In this document: in pieces, positions 26,764 to 35,409 of the stretch
How the letters are laid out: each line of letters begins with the position of its first letter
How positions within the stretch are numbered: position 1 is the first letter of the stretch
NCBI RefSeq assembly: GCF_016316925.1
Contig: NZ_JAEEGB010000014.1
Location: forward strand, 124,001 to 188,000
DNA: 64,000 nucleotides
DNA from: Clostridium aciditolerans
GTDB taxonomy: Bacteria; Bacillota; Clostridia; Clostridiales; Clostridiaceae
Direction of reading: 5' to 3'
The notes under the pieces: model-generated
Database searches by the model: none
What the model was told of the DNA's origin: nothing
The model's input: the letters and a program-made list of their open reading frames with translations, nothing else
Program-made: the position numbers and the translations under genes

Positions 26764-27197
26764 AAAAATTACGACGTAATTTTTTTATAGAGGACAGAGG
26801 ACAGTTGACAGAGGACAATAATTGTTGCTTTTCCGACCTTACACTATGGAAAAACTTTAATTATTTTTCAGCAATAGGCGACTTTGTCCCAAGCCGTTAG
26901 GCTGTGTCAATTGTCAATCCTCTATGATTTTTAAATTTTTCAGATGCTTCTTTAAGAGCTATATTCATCTTATTTAAAAAATCTCTTCTACTTTGAGCTT
27001 TTAGTCCTTCTAAATCTATCAATTCATCTAAAATATTAGACTTATTCATATAAATTTATTCAGTTTTAAAAAAATGTGAAACCTAGATTTATAAATTAAA
27101 GATTTTTCGAAGCATAGCGGAGAAAAATCCTCCTTCACTGTCCTCTGTCAATTGTCCTCTGTCCTCTAATAAAAATTTTGCTTCGCAAAATTTTTAT
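26762..27197 (+). mobile_element. MITE-like element with hairpin-tipped inverted repeats
   Basis: The left end is a perfect 11-bp hairpin (26762-26786) followed by GAGGACAGAGGACAGTTGAC then AGAGGACA (26790-26817). The right end is the reverse complement of the same motif with one mismatch (27138-27165), followed by a perfect 13-bp hairpin ATAAAAATTTTGC/GCAAAATTTTTAT (27169-27197). So the roughly 435-bp element has about 28-bp terminal inverted repeats at 27/28 identity, each capped by an AT-rich hairpin. It carries no transposase. Inside is a short minus-strand ORF. It fills most of the gap between the export operon and the next gene. Confidence 0.6.
26897..27049 (-). CDS. Small ORF inside the MITE-like element (doubtful)
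   Basis: 50 codons on the minus strand, ATG at 27047-27049 and TAA at 26897-26899. The peptide begins MNKSNILDELIDLEGLKAQS and is strongly helical and charged, ending inside sequence that does not look coding. There is no Shine-Dalgarno site. It may be the decayed end of a captured gene rather than an expressed peptide. I do not recognise the family. Confidence 0.25.
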   Translation of the reverse strand: MNKSNILDELIDLEGLKAQSRRDFLNKMNIALKEASEKFKNHRGLTIDTA

Positions 27198-27294
27198 ATT
27201 GAGCCAATAATTTCACTGTGATATATTAAACTTATAAAGAGTGCAAGAGATCAAAAACTCTTACAGCTAGATAGTAAAGGTAGGTGGAGTATAT

Positions 27295-28629
27295 ATGAAT
27301 AAGAAAAATAATACTAACAGATTTAGAATATTTAAAATTCAGTTTATAGTAATTTTATTACTATTGTTGTTTAACTCTAAAGCTGCTCATGCTCAAGAAT
27401 CTTATGAGGTTTTTCCTACACAACAGAACATAAGCACAGATAAAGTATGGAACGTTAAGTTTTCACAGGATGTTGATCCATTTAGTATAAATGAGAAAAA
27501 TATAAAGATTGTAGATGAAAGTGGAAATTCGTTAAAGACGAGTCTAACTTGTAGTGGAAGTACTGTAAGCATAAGACCTATTAATAACTATGATCCAGGA
27601 AAGACTTATACCATTTTAGTAGATAATATAAAATCTACTAAAGGATATGCTTTAAAATTACCTGGGAAAATGGATTTTACTATTAAAAGTGGTGCACCAA
27701 CTAATCAAGAGGTTGGCGTAGGTTCTTTTTCCCTCATAGATACACATACATACAAAATTACAGATACTTTAACTGTTACTGCTACAGAGGATACAAGCTT
27801 CGATTTAACTTATAATATAGGCACTTTTAGCAATTCACCATATCAAAAAGAATTAGATTTACAGGTTTTAGGTCCCAATGCTAAAATAACTTCTGAAGAT
27901 TCTATTCGTAGACAGCTTAGCGCTAATACAAATGTGAAACCTGGAGATAAGATTCAATATCAAATTGTTAGAACAGTGCAAGATAGTGGAATAAAATATG
28001 TAAAGGATTTGTCAAAGACTACTGGAGATTACAGTAATTTTAGTGACTATAAAAAATACACTTCGCCAAGTGATAAAATAGAAAGTGATAACCAGGATAT
28101 AATAAACAAAGCTAAGGAGATTTTTGGGACAACAACTAATCCTTATTATAAAGCAAAGAAGGCTTATGAATTTGTAAATACCTATATGAATTATGATAAC
28201 AATAATGGAAATAAGGGAGCATTAAATGCTTTAAATACAGGTAAAGGAGTTTGTGAAGATTATTCTGAGTTATACGTTGCACTATTAAGAGCATCTGGAG
28301 TTCCAGCTAGAGTAGCTACAGGTTTTTGGGTAGATACCAGCAAGTTTAATAGCAGTAGTACAATTGACGGCAGTGAAGATAGACATGCTTGGGTAGAGTA
28401 TTATTTACCTGAATATGGTTGGGTCCCAGCAGAACCTACTAACATATATTATCGCAATGGTAAACAAACCTTAGATTATAGTTTCTTCTCTAATTTAAGT
28501 TCCTCAGGACATATTATTTCAGGATATGACTCAGCTGGGGATAACAAAGATGGCAACATAATCTATTCATATTTACAAGGCAGCGGTGTACATGTAGATA
28601 GGCAAACAGTTATTGAAAAATTGAACTAG
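27295..28629 (+). CDS. Secreted protein with Ig-like domain and transglutaminase-like core
   Basis: 444 residues. The signal peptide ends about AHAQE (residue 34). An SbsA-like Ig module (about 36-130, VWNVKFSQDVDPFSINEKNI) resembles the C-terminal domain of the WG-repeat protein. A beta-rich middle follows, then a transglutaminase-like core with GVCEDY (Cys320) and RHAWVEY (His364). The third position, usually Asp, is Glu380 (WVPAEPT), which could be tolerated or could weaken catalysis. The motif LLRASGVPARVATGFW is typical of the family. A weak promoter may lie at about 27200-27235. Probable role: cutting or cross-linking wall proteins, alongside the riboswitch-controlled relative at 20810. 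Confidence 0.85.
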   Translation: MNKKNNTNRFRIFKIQFIVILLLLLFNSKAAHAQESYEVFPTQQNISTDKVWNVKFSQDVDPFSINEKNIKIVDESGNSLKTSLTCSGSTVSIRPINNYDPGKTYTILVDNIKSTKGYALKLPGKMDFTIKSGAPTNQEVGVGSFSLIDTHTYKITDTLTVTATEDTSFDLTYNIGTFSNSPYQKELDLQVLGPNAKITSEDSIRRQLSANTNVKPGDKIQYQIVRTVQDSGIKYVKDLSKTTGDYSNFSDYKKYTSPSDKIESDNQDIINKAKEIFGTTTNPYYKAKKAYEFVNTYMNYDNNNGNKGALNALNTGKGVCEDYSELYVALLRASGVPARVATGFWVDTSKFNSSSTIDGSEDRHAWVEYYLPEYGWVPAEPTNIYYRNGKQTLDYSFFSNLSSSGHIISGYDSAGDNKDGNIIYSYLQGSGVHVDRQTVIEKLN

Positions 28630-28835
28630 TATGCTGTGCTCGCCAAGAGGTGGCAAGCTTGTATTTAATTAGATTTGATTTTATAAAATTGTTATGATAT
28701 ATTAAATTAGAAACAAAAATATAGAAGTAAATATAGTTACTAATGGAAATCATATCAATGATTTGAAAGACAAGCCTTCTTGTAATTAGTAACTATTGTG
28801 AAAGTATATTGATGAAATAAGCTTGGAGGTATAAA

Positions 28836-29708
28836 ATGGAAAAGAAAATGAAAGAGGCTAACAGCAAGGTCAATGCAAATGATGATAAGTTATATGTTCC
28901 TACGGTACTTTCACTTTTAGAACATGATGAAAATGTAATGTCTGATGTTCAAAAAGAGATTTTAGAAGAGGAAATAGCAGAACTTCCACAAATCGTTGAA
29001 GGACAACTTAATGTAGCTGGCGTTTATGTTTATGACTTAGGTGAAAAATTAGAAGTTAAAGCTTACATAAGAAACGGACTTTCAGAAAAGGTTATTCTTA
29101 GAAAGGTTCCTTTTTACATATTAAATTCTAAAGATGAAATTTTAGCACAACAAATGTTTAATTTAGAATCTTTAGGTGAAATACCAGCACATTCTGCAAG
29201 ACCAGTAAAACTATATTTTGAAAAGCAAAATGTAAAAGTTGATACAATAGCTATGGATGATTGGAAGGTACAATTTGATTCAAGATTAAAGGCTTCTAAA
29301 ACTGTTAAAACTCAATATGAAGATTTACCAGAGGACATAGATATAGAGGACAAACTTGTTTTTGATAACTTTTTAAATGAACTTCCAGAGCTAAATGAAG
29401 GAGAAGTTTCTGTATCTACTTTTAGTGTAGGTATTCAAAAGGGTGGAAACATACTAGTTACATTAGTAGTAAGAAACGGTAACAATCAGTCAATAAACAT
29501 GGAAAAGATTCCTGTTACTTTAAAAGATGGTAATGGAACAGTTGTAAAATCAGAGTTATTTGAATTGAAGAATTTTACAGTTAATGCTTTAAAAGCAAGA
29601 GTATGCAATCTTATTTTCCCTACTGGCGTAAATGTAGAAGAAGATGTAGCATTAAAGGATTGGTCAGTATCATTTAGATTAGAAGAACTAGGAAGCCAAA
29701 GTAATTAA
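28836..29708 (+). CDS. SLAP-domain protein, S-layer assembly type
   Basis: 290 residues, no signal peptide and no TM. Two homologous halves (about 55-150 and 185-285) each carry the SLAP pattern: LPQIVEGQLNVAGVYVYDLG, then AYIRNGLSEKV..KVPF, IPAHSARPVKLYF and DWKVQF; the second half repeats LPELNEGEVSVSTFSVG, VVRNGN and DWSVSF. These proteins occur near accessory Sec systems for S-layer export in Firmicutes; no SecA2/SecY2 is in this window. The position between a transglutaminase-like gene and a giant CWB2 gene supports a job in S-layer handling, in the cytoplasm. SD GGAGG lies before the ATG. The 206-bp gap upstream has only a weak GC-containing hairpin near 28637-28660. Confidence 0.72.
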   Translation: MEKKMKEANSKVNANDDKLYVPTVLSLLEHDENVMSDVQKEILEEEIAELPQIVEGQLNVAGVYVYDLGEKLEVKAYIRNGLSEKVILRKVPFYILNSKDEILAQQMFNLESLGEIPAHSARPVKLYFEKQNVKVDTIAMDDWKVQFDSRLKASKTVKTQYEDLPEDIDIEDKLVFDNFLNELPELNEGEVSVSTFSVGIQKGGNILVTLVVRNGNNQSINMEKIPVTLKDGNGTVVKSELFELKNFTVNALKARVCNLIFPTGVNVEEDVALKDWSVSFRLEELGSQSN

Positions 29709-29741
29709 TAAATACATAATATAATAGTAATAAAGCTTTTT

Positions 29742-29782
29742 AAACCACATTAAGGAGAGATTTTCTTAATGTGGTTTTTTAA
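29742..29782 (+). terminator. Rho-independent terminator
   Basis: Perfect 13-bp stem AAACCACATTAAG/CTTAATGTGGTTT with a T-run. Confidence 0.9.
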
Positions 29783-29910
29783 ATTGGATTAATAATGAAT
29801 ATTTTCATTTATATTCACTATTTGGATTTGTTTCATAAGTTGTCTAGTTTATGCCCTAGTATTAAAATATAAGTAATCTTATGTTAATTTTTCTAGGAGG
29901 AAACTGGCTA

Positions 29911-32900
29911 ATGAATAAAAAAATGATAAAATTATCAGTACTCATATTTATGATACTAGATATAATTTTACCAATAGTTGTAAGGGCATCAACTATAAGA
30001 ATCTGTGGCGATGATAGGTACTTGACAGCAATTCAAGTTGCAGAAACTAATTGGCCTAATGGTGCTAAAGATGTAGTTTTAGTATCTGGAGAAGGTTATG
30101 CAGATGCAGTAAGTGCGTCGGTTTTAGCAAAAACTATAAATGCGCCTATATTATTAACTGGTGGCTATTCCTTAAATTCTGATAGTAAAGCTGAGATAGA
30201 TAAACTAAAACCTCAAAATGTGTACATGGTAGGAGGAACTGGCGTTATTAGCCAGTCAATAAGAGATAAGTTAAAAAGTGATAATTATAATTTAATAGAA
30301 CTTAAAGGTGATAATAGATATGAAACAAATATAGCCGTTGCAAAAAAGTTAATGGAACTGGGAATTAAGCTTGATGACGTTATGCTTGTAGGGGGAGAAG
30401 GTTTTTCAGATGCCCTGTCAGCGGCGCCGATAGCAGCAGCTAAAGAGCAAATTTTATTGTTAGGAAGTAATGATAATAGTACAATGAAATCTGTTATTGA
30501 TTTTGTAAAAAGTAATAATTCAAAAGTTACTGTTATTGGAACCACCAATGTTATAAATGAAGATGTTTATAAGGCTCTTGGTGCTGTTGAAAGAATAAAT
30601 GGAGGAGCTGACAGATTTGAAACTAATCTAAATGTATTAAGTAGATTTAAAGATGATTTAAAATCAGATAAATTATTTATTGCAAGTGCAGCAGCAAACG
30701 CAAAGGATGATGGATATGCAGATGCATTAGTTGCATCCTCACTAGCGGGAAAGTTCTCTGATCCTCTAGTTCTAGTTGATAAAGAAGGTTCAGCTGCTAT
30801 CTCGAAAGTATTAGAATATGTAAAAGGTAAGGCAAATAAATCTACAGAATTAAATGTTATTGGAGGAAAAGGTGTTATTTCAGATAATGTAGCAGCTCAG
30901 ATAAGTAATGCTATCAGTGAATCAACCAATGATGTAGAAAACATTAAAGTTTCTTCAATAAGCACTAATGGACTTAATCAAATTAAAGTGGAGTTCAACA
31001 CAGAGGTTAACAAGGAGACAGCGGAGGCAGTAGAAAATTATCAGTTAGATGGTGTAGCTTTAAATTCTCAAAATGCATCAGCGACATTACAAGATGATAA
31101 TAAAACAGTATTGATTACTTTGGCATCACCATATTCTCAATATAAGGATGTAGTTGTAACAGTAAAAAATGCTGTATTAGACAGAGATTTAAACAATACA
31201 GCACCTAAATACGATAAGTTAGTTACTTTTTCGGATATTACAGTCCCACAAATTGCTTATGTAACAGTAACTGGGAACAATAAGCTGACTGTAAAGTTTT
31301 CAGTACCTATTAAAGTTACAATGAGTGATTTATCAGCTATTAAAATCAATGGACAAAGTGTAGTAAATTATGGGCTAAATACTTCATTGAGCACGTTATA
31401 TGAAAAATGCGATATTTGGGCAGATAAAGTGGAGCTATATTTTAATGTACCGCTGCCAGCAGGTAGCAATACACTTGAAATTCCAAAAGGTATTGCAGAT
31501 GATAAATTCTATAGTGCTGCTGGATTTGTATTACAAGAAACTAAGACAAGCTTTTCCGTTGAATCTGTTACTAACAAACCTCAAATAGTAAAGGTAACTG
31601 GGGATAACTCAGGGATTGTCTATATAACTTTTAATAGACCTATGGATAAAAAAACTGCCTTAATAAATGATTACTATAGAATAAATGGAAACTCAATTTC
31701 TTCTGCAGATATTAGTTTTGACAATGGCTCTAATTATATCGTTGTAAAGATAAAAGGAATAAAAGATATTTTAAATATTGGAGCAAATGTTATTTCGGTG
31801 ACAAGTAATATAAAAGATGCATATGGAAATAAAGTTGATGATAATGCTAATGTAAGCTTCAGCATAGAGGCAGATAATATTAAGCCGCAAATTATTGCTT
31901 TAACTATGCTAGATAGCCAGACCATAAGAATTAAGTTCAATAAGAATGTTAACAGCATATTTGCAACAAATAAGTCTAACTATAAATTATTTAATTCTGA
32001 AGGCATAGAAATAACAAATAAAATTAACTATGTAAAGGAAGCTAATGGGGTATCAGGAGATAACGTGAGCTCCTATGATATAAAATTTACAAAGGATAAC
32101 GCTTTGACAGGTACTAAATATACAATACGTATTGCAAATATTGTAGACACCAATTTTAAACCTAATGTGATGGAAGACTATACAACTGTATTTGATGGAA
32201 TAGACGACATAGCTCCTAGAGTAACTAAGATAGTTAAAAAATCTGATGATAAACAAAAGGTAGTTATTTTCTTTAGTGAGCCTATGGATGAAGTATCAAT
32301 AAATAATATTTCAAACTACTCCTTTATGAATGGAGTTGGCGATTATAAAAAGTTACCAGCTAATGCTGTTATCACCCATAATGAAGATGATAGTATTGTT
32401 ATGATTGAATTTCCTTCCAGTTATATATTAGGCAATGGAACAGATGAAAATCATGTATTAAAAGTAGGGGTAGAAAATGTTAAAGATAAGTCTGGAAACA
32501 TTATTTCAGGGATTTCTTATTCTGACTATATAAGTACAAACTATGCTGGAGGTCCAAGTCTTGTAACAAATACAGTAAAGCTTGAATATAGCGGCGATGA
32601 TATAAAAGCTACAATACATTTAAGCTCAGAGTTAGACTCATTAGATATTAATGATTTTACCCTTGCAGGGACAACTCCAGATAGTGGATTTATTTCTGGT
32701 AAAGATGTTGTGCTTATGTTCAACAGTGAATCTATTGATAGAAGCAATGGGAAGTATAAAGTGGATTTAATAAAGGCAGCTGGTATTAGAGCAGAACTGG
32801 TTATCTTAAAATCAAAAACAATACAGGATACAAGTGGTAATAGCATAGATGTTGCAAATTCGTCAGATTTGGCAGGCCGTTATTTAATTGCAGGATCAGA

Positions 32901-33291
32901 TACAGTTTATAATATGCTGCTTGCGCCTAAAACAAACTCAGATGCTTGGAGTGTAATAATTAACGCTGATGGATCTGCTGCCGCTAACATAGTTTTTGAT
33001 GAGAATATAGATAACAGCATAACAGGAGTATATGATGACGACTTTATATTCATAAATGAAAGAACTGGTAAAAGACTAGATGTGCAAAGTGTAAATGTGA
33101 ATAAAGATAGCAATACAGTTGTGTATAACTTTGGATATGGAGAAATAACACATGGAGATAAAGTTTACATTAGGGCAAATGATATATCTTCAAATATAAA
33201 TATAAGAAGTCAGAAAGATAATGGTGGTAACTATACAGTATATAGTCCATCAAGTTATGATCTAAAAATTAGAATAATAACTGCGAGATAG
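29911..33291 (+). CDS. Second S-layer-type protein: three CWB2 repeats plus SbsA-like Ig modules
   Basis: 1126 residues from ATG at 29911 (AGGAGG at 29895-29900); an in-frame ATG at 29881 precedes that site and is rejected. The signal peptide ends about VRA-ST (residue 29). CWB2 modules at about 30-125, 130-225 and 230-340 include VVLVSGEGYADAVSASVLAK and INGGADRFETNLNVL; the latter is identical in the protein at 3214. Ig-like modules follow to the C-terminus in the same order as in that paralogue (for example VYITFNRPMDKKTA against VYITYDRPMDQQTA). The two genes are whole-length duplicates that have diverged. Surface-located, held by the CWB2 modules. Confidence 0.9.
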   Translation: MNKKMIKLSVLIFMILDIILPIVVRASTIRICGDDRYLTAIQVAETNWPNGAKDVVLVSGEGYADAVSASVLAKTINAPILLTGGYSLNSDSKAEIDKLKPQNVYMVGGTGVISQSIRDKLKSDNYNLIELKGDNRYETNIAVAKKLMELGIKLDDVMLVGGEGFSDALSAAPIAAAKEQILLLGSNDNSTMKSVIDFVKSNNSKVTVIGTTNVINEDVYKALGAVERINGGADRFETNLNVLSRFKDDLKSDKLFIASAAANAKDDGYADALVASSLAGKFSDPLVLVDKEGSAAISKVLEYVKGKANKSTELNVIGGKGVISDNVAAQISNAISESTNDVENIKVSSISTNGLNQIKVEFNTEVNKETAEAVENYQLDGVALNSQNASATLQDDNKTVLITLASPYSQYKDVVVTVKNAVLDRDLNNTAPKYDKLVTFSDITVPQIAYVTVTGNNKLTVKFSVPIKVTMSDLSAIKINGQSVVNYGLNTSLSTLYEKCDIWADKVELYFNVPLPAGSNTLEIPKGIADDKFYSAAGFVLQETKTSFSVESVTNKPQIVKVTGDNSGIVYITFNRPMDKKTALINDYYRINGNSISSADISFDNGSNYIVVKIKGIKDILNIGANVISVTSNIKDAYGNKVDDNANVSFSIEADNIKPQIIALTMLDSQTIRIKFNKNVNSIFATNKSNYKLFNSEGIEITNKINYVKEANGVSGDNVSSYDIKFTKDNALTGTKYTIRIANIVDTNFKPNVMEDYTTVFDGIDDIAPRVTKIVKKSDDKQKVVIFFSEPMDEVSINNISNYSFMNGVGDYKKLPANAVITHNEDDSIVMIEFPSSYILGNGTDENHVLKVGVENVKDKSGNIISGISYSDYISTNYAGGPSLVTNTVKLEYSGDDIKATIHLSSELDSLDINDFTLAGTTPDSGFISGKDVVLMFNSESIDRSNGKYKVDLIKAAGIRAELVILKSKTIQDTSGNSIDVANSSDLAGRYLIAGSDTVYNMLLAPKTNSDAWSVIINADGSAAANIVFDENIDNSITGVYDDDFIFINERTGKRLDVQSVNVNKDSNTVVYNFGYGEITHGDKVYIRANDISSNINIRSQKDNGGNYTVYSPSSYDLKIRIITAR

Positions 33292-33292
33292 T

Positions 33293-33395
33293 GGGGACAG
33301 TCCGCAATTTTTCAACAGTCTCTTTAGACAAGCTAGGGACAGTTCACAATTTCTCCTCAACTCTATTATGTGAGGAAAAATTGCAGACTGTCCCC
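33293..33395 (+). repeat. REP-like inverted repeat with GGGGACAGTC ends
   Basis: The left arm GGGGACAGTCCGCAATTTTT and the right arm AAAAATTGCAGACTGTCCCC are inverted with one mismatch over 20 bases, 103 bp end to end. Inside, GGGACAGTTCACAATTT repeats the left end directly. Such GGGGACAG-tipped elements are often mobilised by IS200/REP-type Y1 transposases. It begins two bases after the stop codon of the CWB2 gene and may act as its transcript end. A degraded piece, GGAGACTGTCCACTAAAAA, lies at about 34003-34021 after the MarR gene. Confidence 0.6.
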
Positions 33396-33463
33396 TTCTT
33401 CTTTATAAAATCTTAAGAATTAATTTATAAAAAATTTAGAAATATGCGGTATAATTGTAAATG

Positions 33464-33513
33464 TAGAAATATATTTAAACTTGTGATAAAATTGTTTCAT
33501 AATTGAAATATTT
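33464..33513 (+). promoter_or_regulatory. Promoter/operator of the marR-macAB operon
   Basis: TAGAAATAT (33464-33472), -10-like TAAAAT (33487-33492) and the dyad TTTCA-TAAT-TGAAA (33495-33508), which ends 24 bases before the marR start. It is a near copy of 8978-9027 in front of the TolC-like genes. After the dyad both loci also share AGGAAATAG, which here is the ribosome-binding site. It is probably autoregulated by the MarR product. Confidence 0.6.
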
Positions 33514-33532
33514 TGTCATGAGAGGAAATAGA

Positions 33533-33985
33533 ATGGATAATCAAGAAGTATATGATATTGCTCACGAAATAATAAAAATACTTAAATTGTTGAAAAGAAA
33601 AGCAAGTAATCATGTTGAAGGCAAATGTTTAAATATGTCTTCATATATGATATTACATCTGTTAAAAGAAGAACCAAAGAAAACTTTAACTGAAATCAGT
33701 GAGAATTTGGGGCTTCCAAATAGTACTGCATCTGTATTAGTGGATAAGCTTGTGAAAGAAGGTCTTGTTGATAGAGTCAAGGATAGTGCTGATAGAAGAA
33801 AAGTTATTATATGCTTAACGGATAAAGCAGTACGTTATTCAAAGGAAATAAAGGATGCACATATCAAAAGTTTTAGTGACCTTTTAAAGCGTGCAAACAA
33901 TGATGAACTAGAGGATATTTTAAGCGGCTTGAGAATTTTATCAAGGATAATAGAAGAGGGGGATAGCAAATCAAAACTTACATAG
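33533..33985 (+). CDS. MarR-family transcriptional regulator 2
   Basis: 150 residues from ATG at 33533 (AGAGGA 6-7 bases upstream); the in-frame TTG at 33503 falls inside the operator. MarR winged helix: MSSYMILHLLKEEPKKTLTE, ISENLGLPNSTASVLVDKL for the recognition helix, and the wing VKDSADRRKVIICLTDKA with the conserved D-R-R. Its gene precedes a MacA-like adaptor and a MacB-type ABC transporter in the same direction, so it probably represses them. The operator copy at 8978 suggests it also controls the TolC-like genes. The ligand is unknown. Confidence 0.9.
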   Translation: MDNQEVYDIAHEIIKILKLLKRKASNHVEGKCLNMSSYMILHLLKEEPKKTLTEISENLGLPNSTASVLVDKLVKEGLVDRVKDSADRRKVIICLTDKAVRYSKEIKDAHIKSFSDLLKRANNDELEDILSGLRILSRIIEEGDSKSKLT

Positions 33986-34068
33986 GTATAAAGGGAAACT
34001 AAGGAGACTGTCCACTAAAAAATGTGTTGCATTTTTCTTAATATAAATTAGATAGAAGGGGAAAGAGT

Positions 34069-35409
34069 ATGGGATTAAAAGCAAAATTAGGCAAAATTAA
34101 GTTTAATAAAAAAATTATTATTATAAGTGTTGTTGTACTAGCTATTGTTGGTATAGGAGTATCATCATATGCTAAAGCACAGAAAGCTAAGGTTAAACAG
34201 GTAACTATGGCTAAGGTTACAAAGAAGAAGGTCTTACAATCCGTATCTGCAACTGGAAATGTAGAAGCAAAATATAGAAATGATATAGCATTAAATCCTG
34301 CACAGAAGGTTGTGAAGGCTTTAGTAACTGAAGGCCAACAGGTAAAAAAGGGAGATGTATTAGTGGAGCTAGATACTTCTGACTATGAAAGTCAGCTTGA
34401 AAAGGCAAAACTAACTTTAGCTAATGCACAAGCTACATTAAACCAATTAACTAAAACAGGATTAGATACAGAGAGAAGCAACGCCCAAAATGGACTATCA
34501 CAAGCACAAATAACTTTGGAAAATGCACAAAGAAATTATGATGATTTAAATAAAAAATATCAACAAAATCAAGGATTACTTAGTCAAGGATACATATCAC
34601 AAAATGATTTTGATGCTTCTAAAAAAGCCTTTGAGGAAGCGGCTAATGCTGTTAAAGGAGCTCAGTCTGCTTTAGCAAATTCACAAAGTGCATTTAACAA
34701 TGTCAATGCATCTAGTGGGGACAAAGTAACTGCGCAAAGAACTCAAGTTGCTTTAGCACAGGCGGATATAGATAATTTGACTAAAAAGATAGAAGATAGC
34801 AAACTAAAAGCAAATACCGATGGAATAGTAATAAGAATGGATGCAAAAGAAAATCAATTTCCTAAAGCTGGAGACATGGTTATAGTAGATGATAATTCAT
34901 CATTTAGAGTATCTCTTGATATGACACAGTATGATGCGGTAAAGGTTGTTAAAGGACAAAAGGCAGATATAAAAGTAAAAGGTTCAGATAAAAAATATAC
35001 TGGTCAAGTAACCGATATAGGAGAAATGGCACAAACAAAGACTAATGGTACAGATCAAGATTATAAGGTTAATATTAAAGTAACTATGGACAATCCTGAT
35101 GAAAATGTAAAAGCTGGATATGAAGCGGATTCAGAAATAATAATAAGTCAGAAGGACAGTGCACTTGCAGTAGGCTTTGACGGTATTAAAGAAGAAAAAT
35201 CTACAGGCAAAAAATATGTTTACTTAGTGAACAGCAGCAACAAAGTTGAGAAAAAATACATAAAAGCTGGTCTTGAGACAGATTATGATGTAGAGGTTAT
35301 AGATGGACTTAAAGACGGAGATAAATATATTGTAAACCCTCCTGAGACTATTCATGAAGGTGATGTAGTTGCAGAAGCAGCAAACAAAAATGGGGGGACT
35401 AAAAAGTGA
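34069..35409 (+). CDS. MacA/YknX-like membrane-fusion adaptor
   Basis: 446 residues. N-terminal TM (about 16-36), lipoyl-like half motif (QKVVKALVTEGQQVKKGDVL), long coiled-coil hairpin (about 100-245, rich in QAQITLENAQRNYDDLN-type heptads), second lipoyl half (DGIVIRMDAKENQF), a beta-barrel and a membrane-proximal domain (VEKKYIKAGLETDYDVEVID). This is the architecture of MacA in MacAB-TolC exporters and YknX in Bacillus. The stop overlaps the GTG of the ATPase gene by 4 bp. The hairpin of MacA normally meets TolC helices, which makes the TolC-like proteins at 9-13 kb natural partners. Confidence 0.9.
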   Translation: MGLKAKLGKIKFNKKIIIISVVVLAIVGIGVSSYAKAQKAKVKQVTMAKVTKKKVLQSVSATGNVEAKYRNDIALNPAQKVVKALVTEGQQVKKGDVLVELDTSDYESQLEKAKLTLANAQATLNQLTKTGLDTERSNAQNGLSQAQITLENAQRNYDDLNKKYQQNQGLLSQGYISQNDFDASKKAFEEAANAVKGAQSALANSQSAFNNVNASSGDKVTAQRTQVALAQADIDNLTKKIEDSKLKANTDGIVIRMDAKENQFPKAGDMVIVDDNSSFRVSLDMTQYDAVKVVKGQKADIKVKGSDKKYTGQVTDIGEMAQTKTNGTDQDYKVNIKVTMDNPDENVKAGYEADSEIIISQKDSALAVGFDGIKEEKSTGKKYVYLVNSSNKVEKKYIKAGLETDYDVEVIDGLKDGDKYIVNPPETIHEGDVVAEAANKNGGTKK

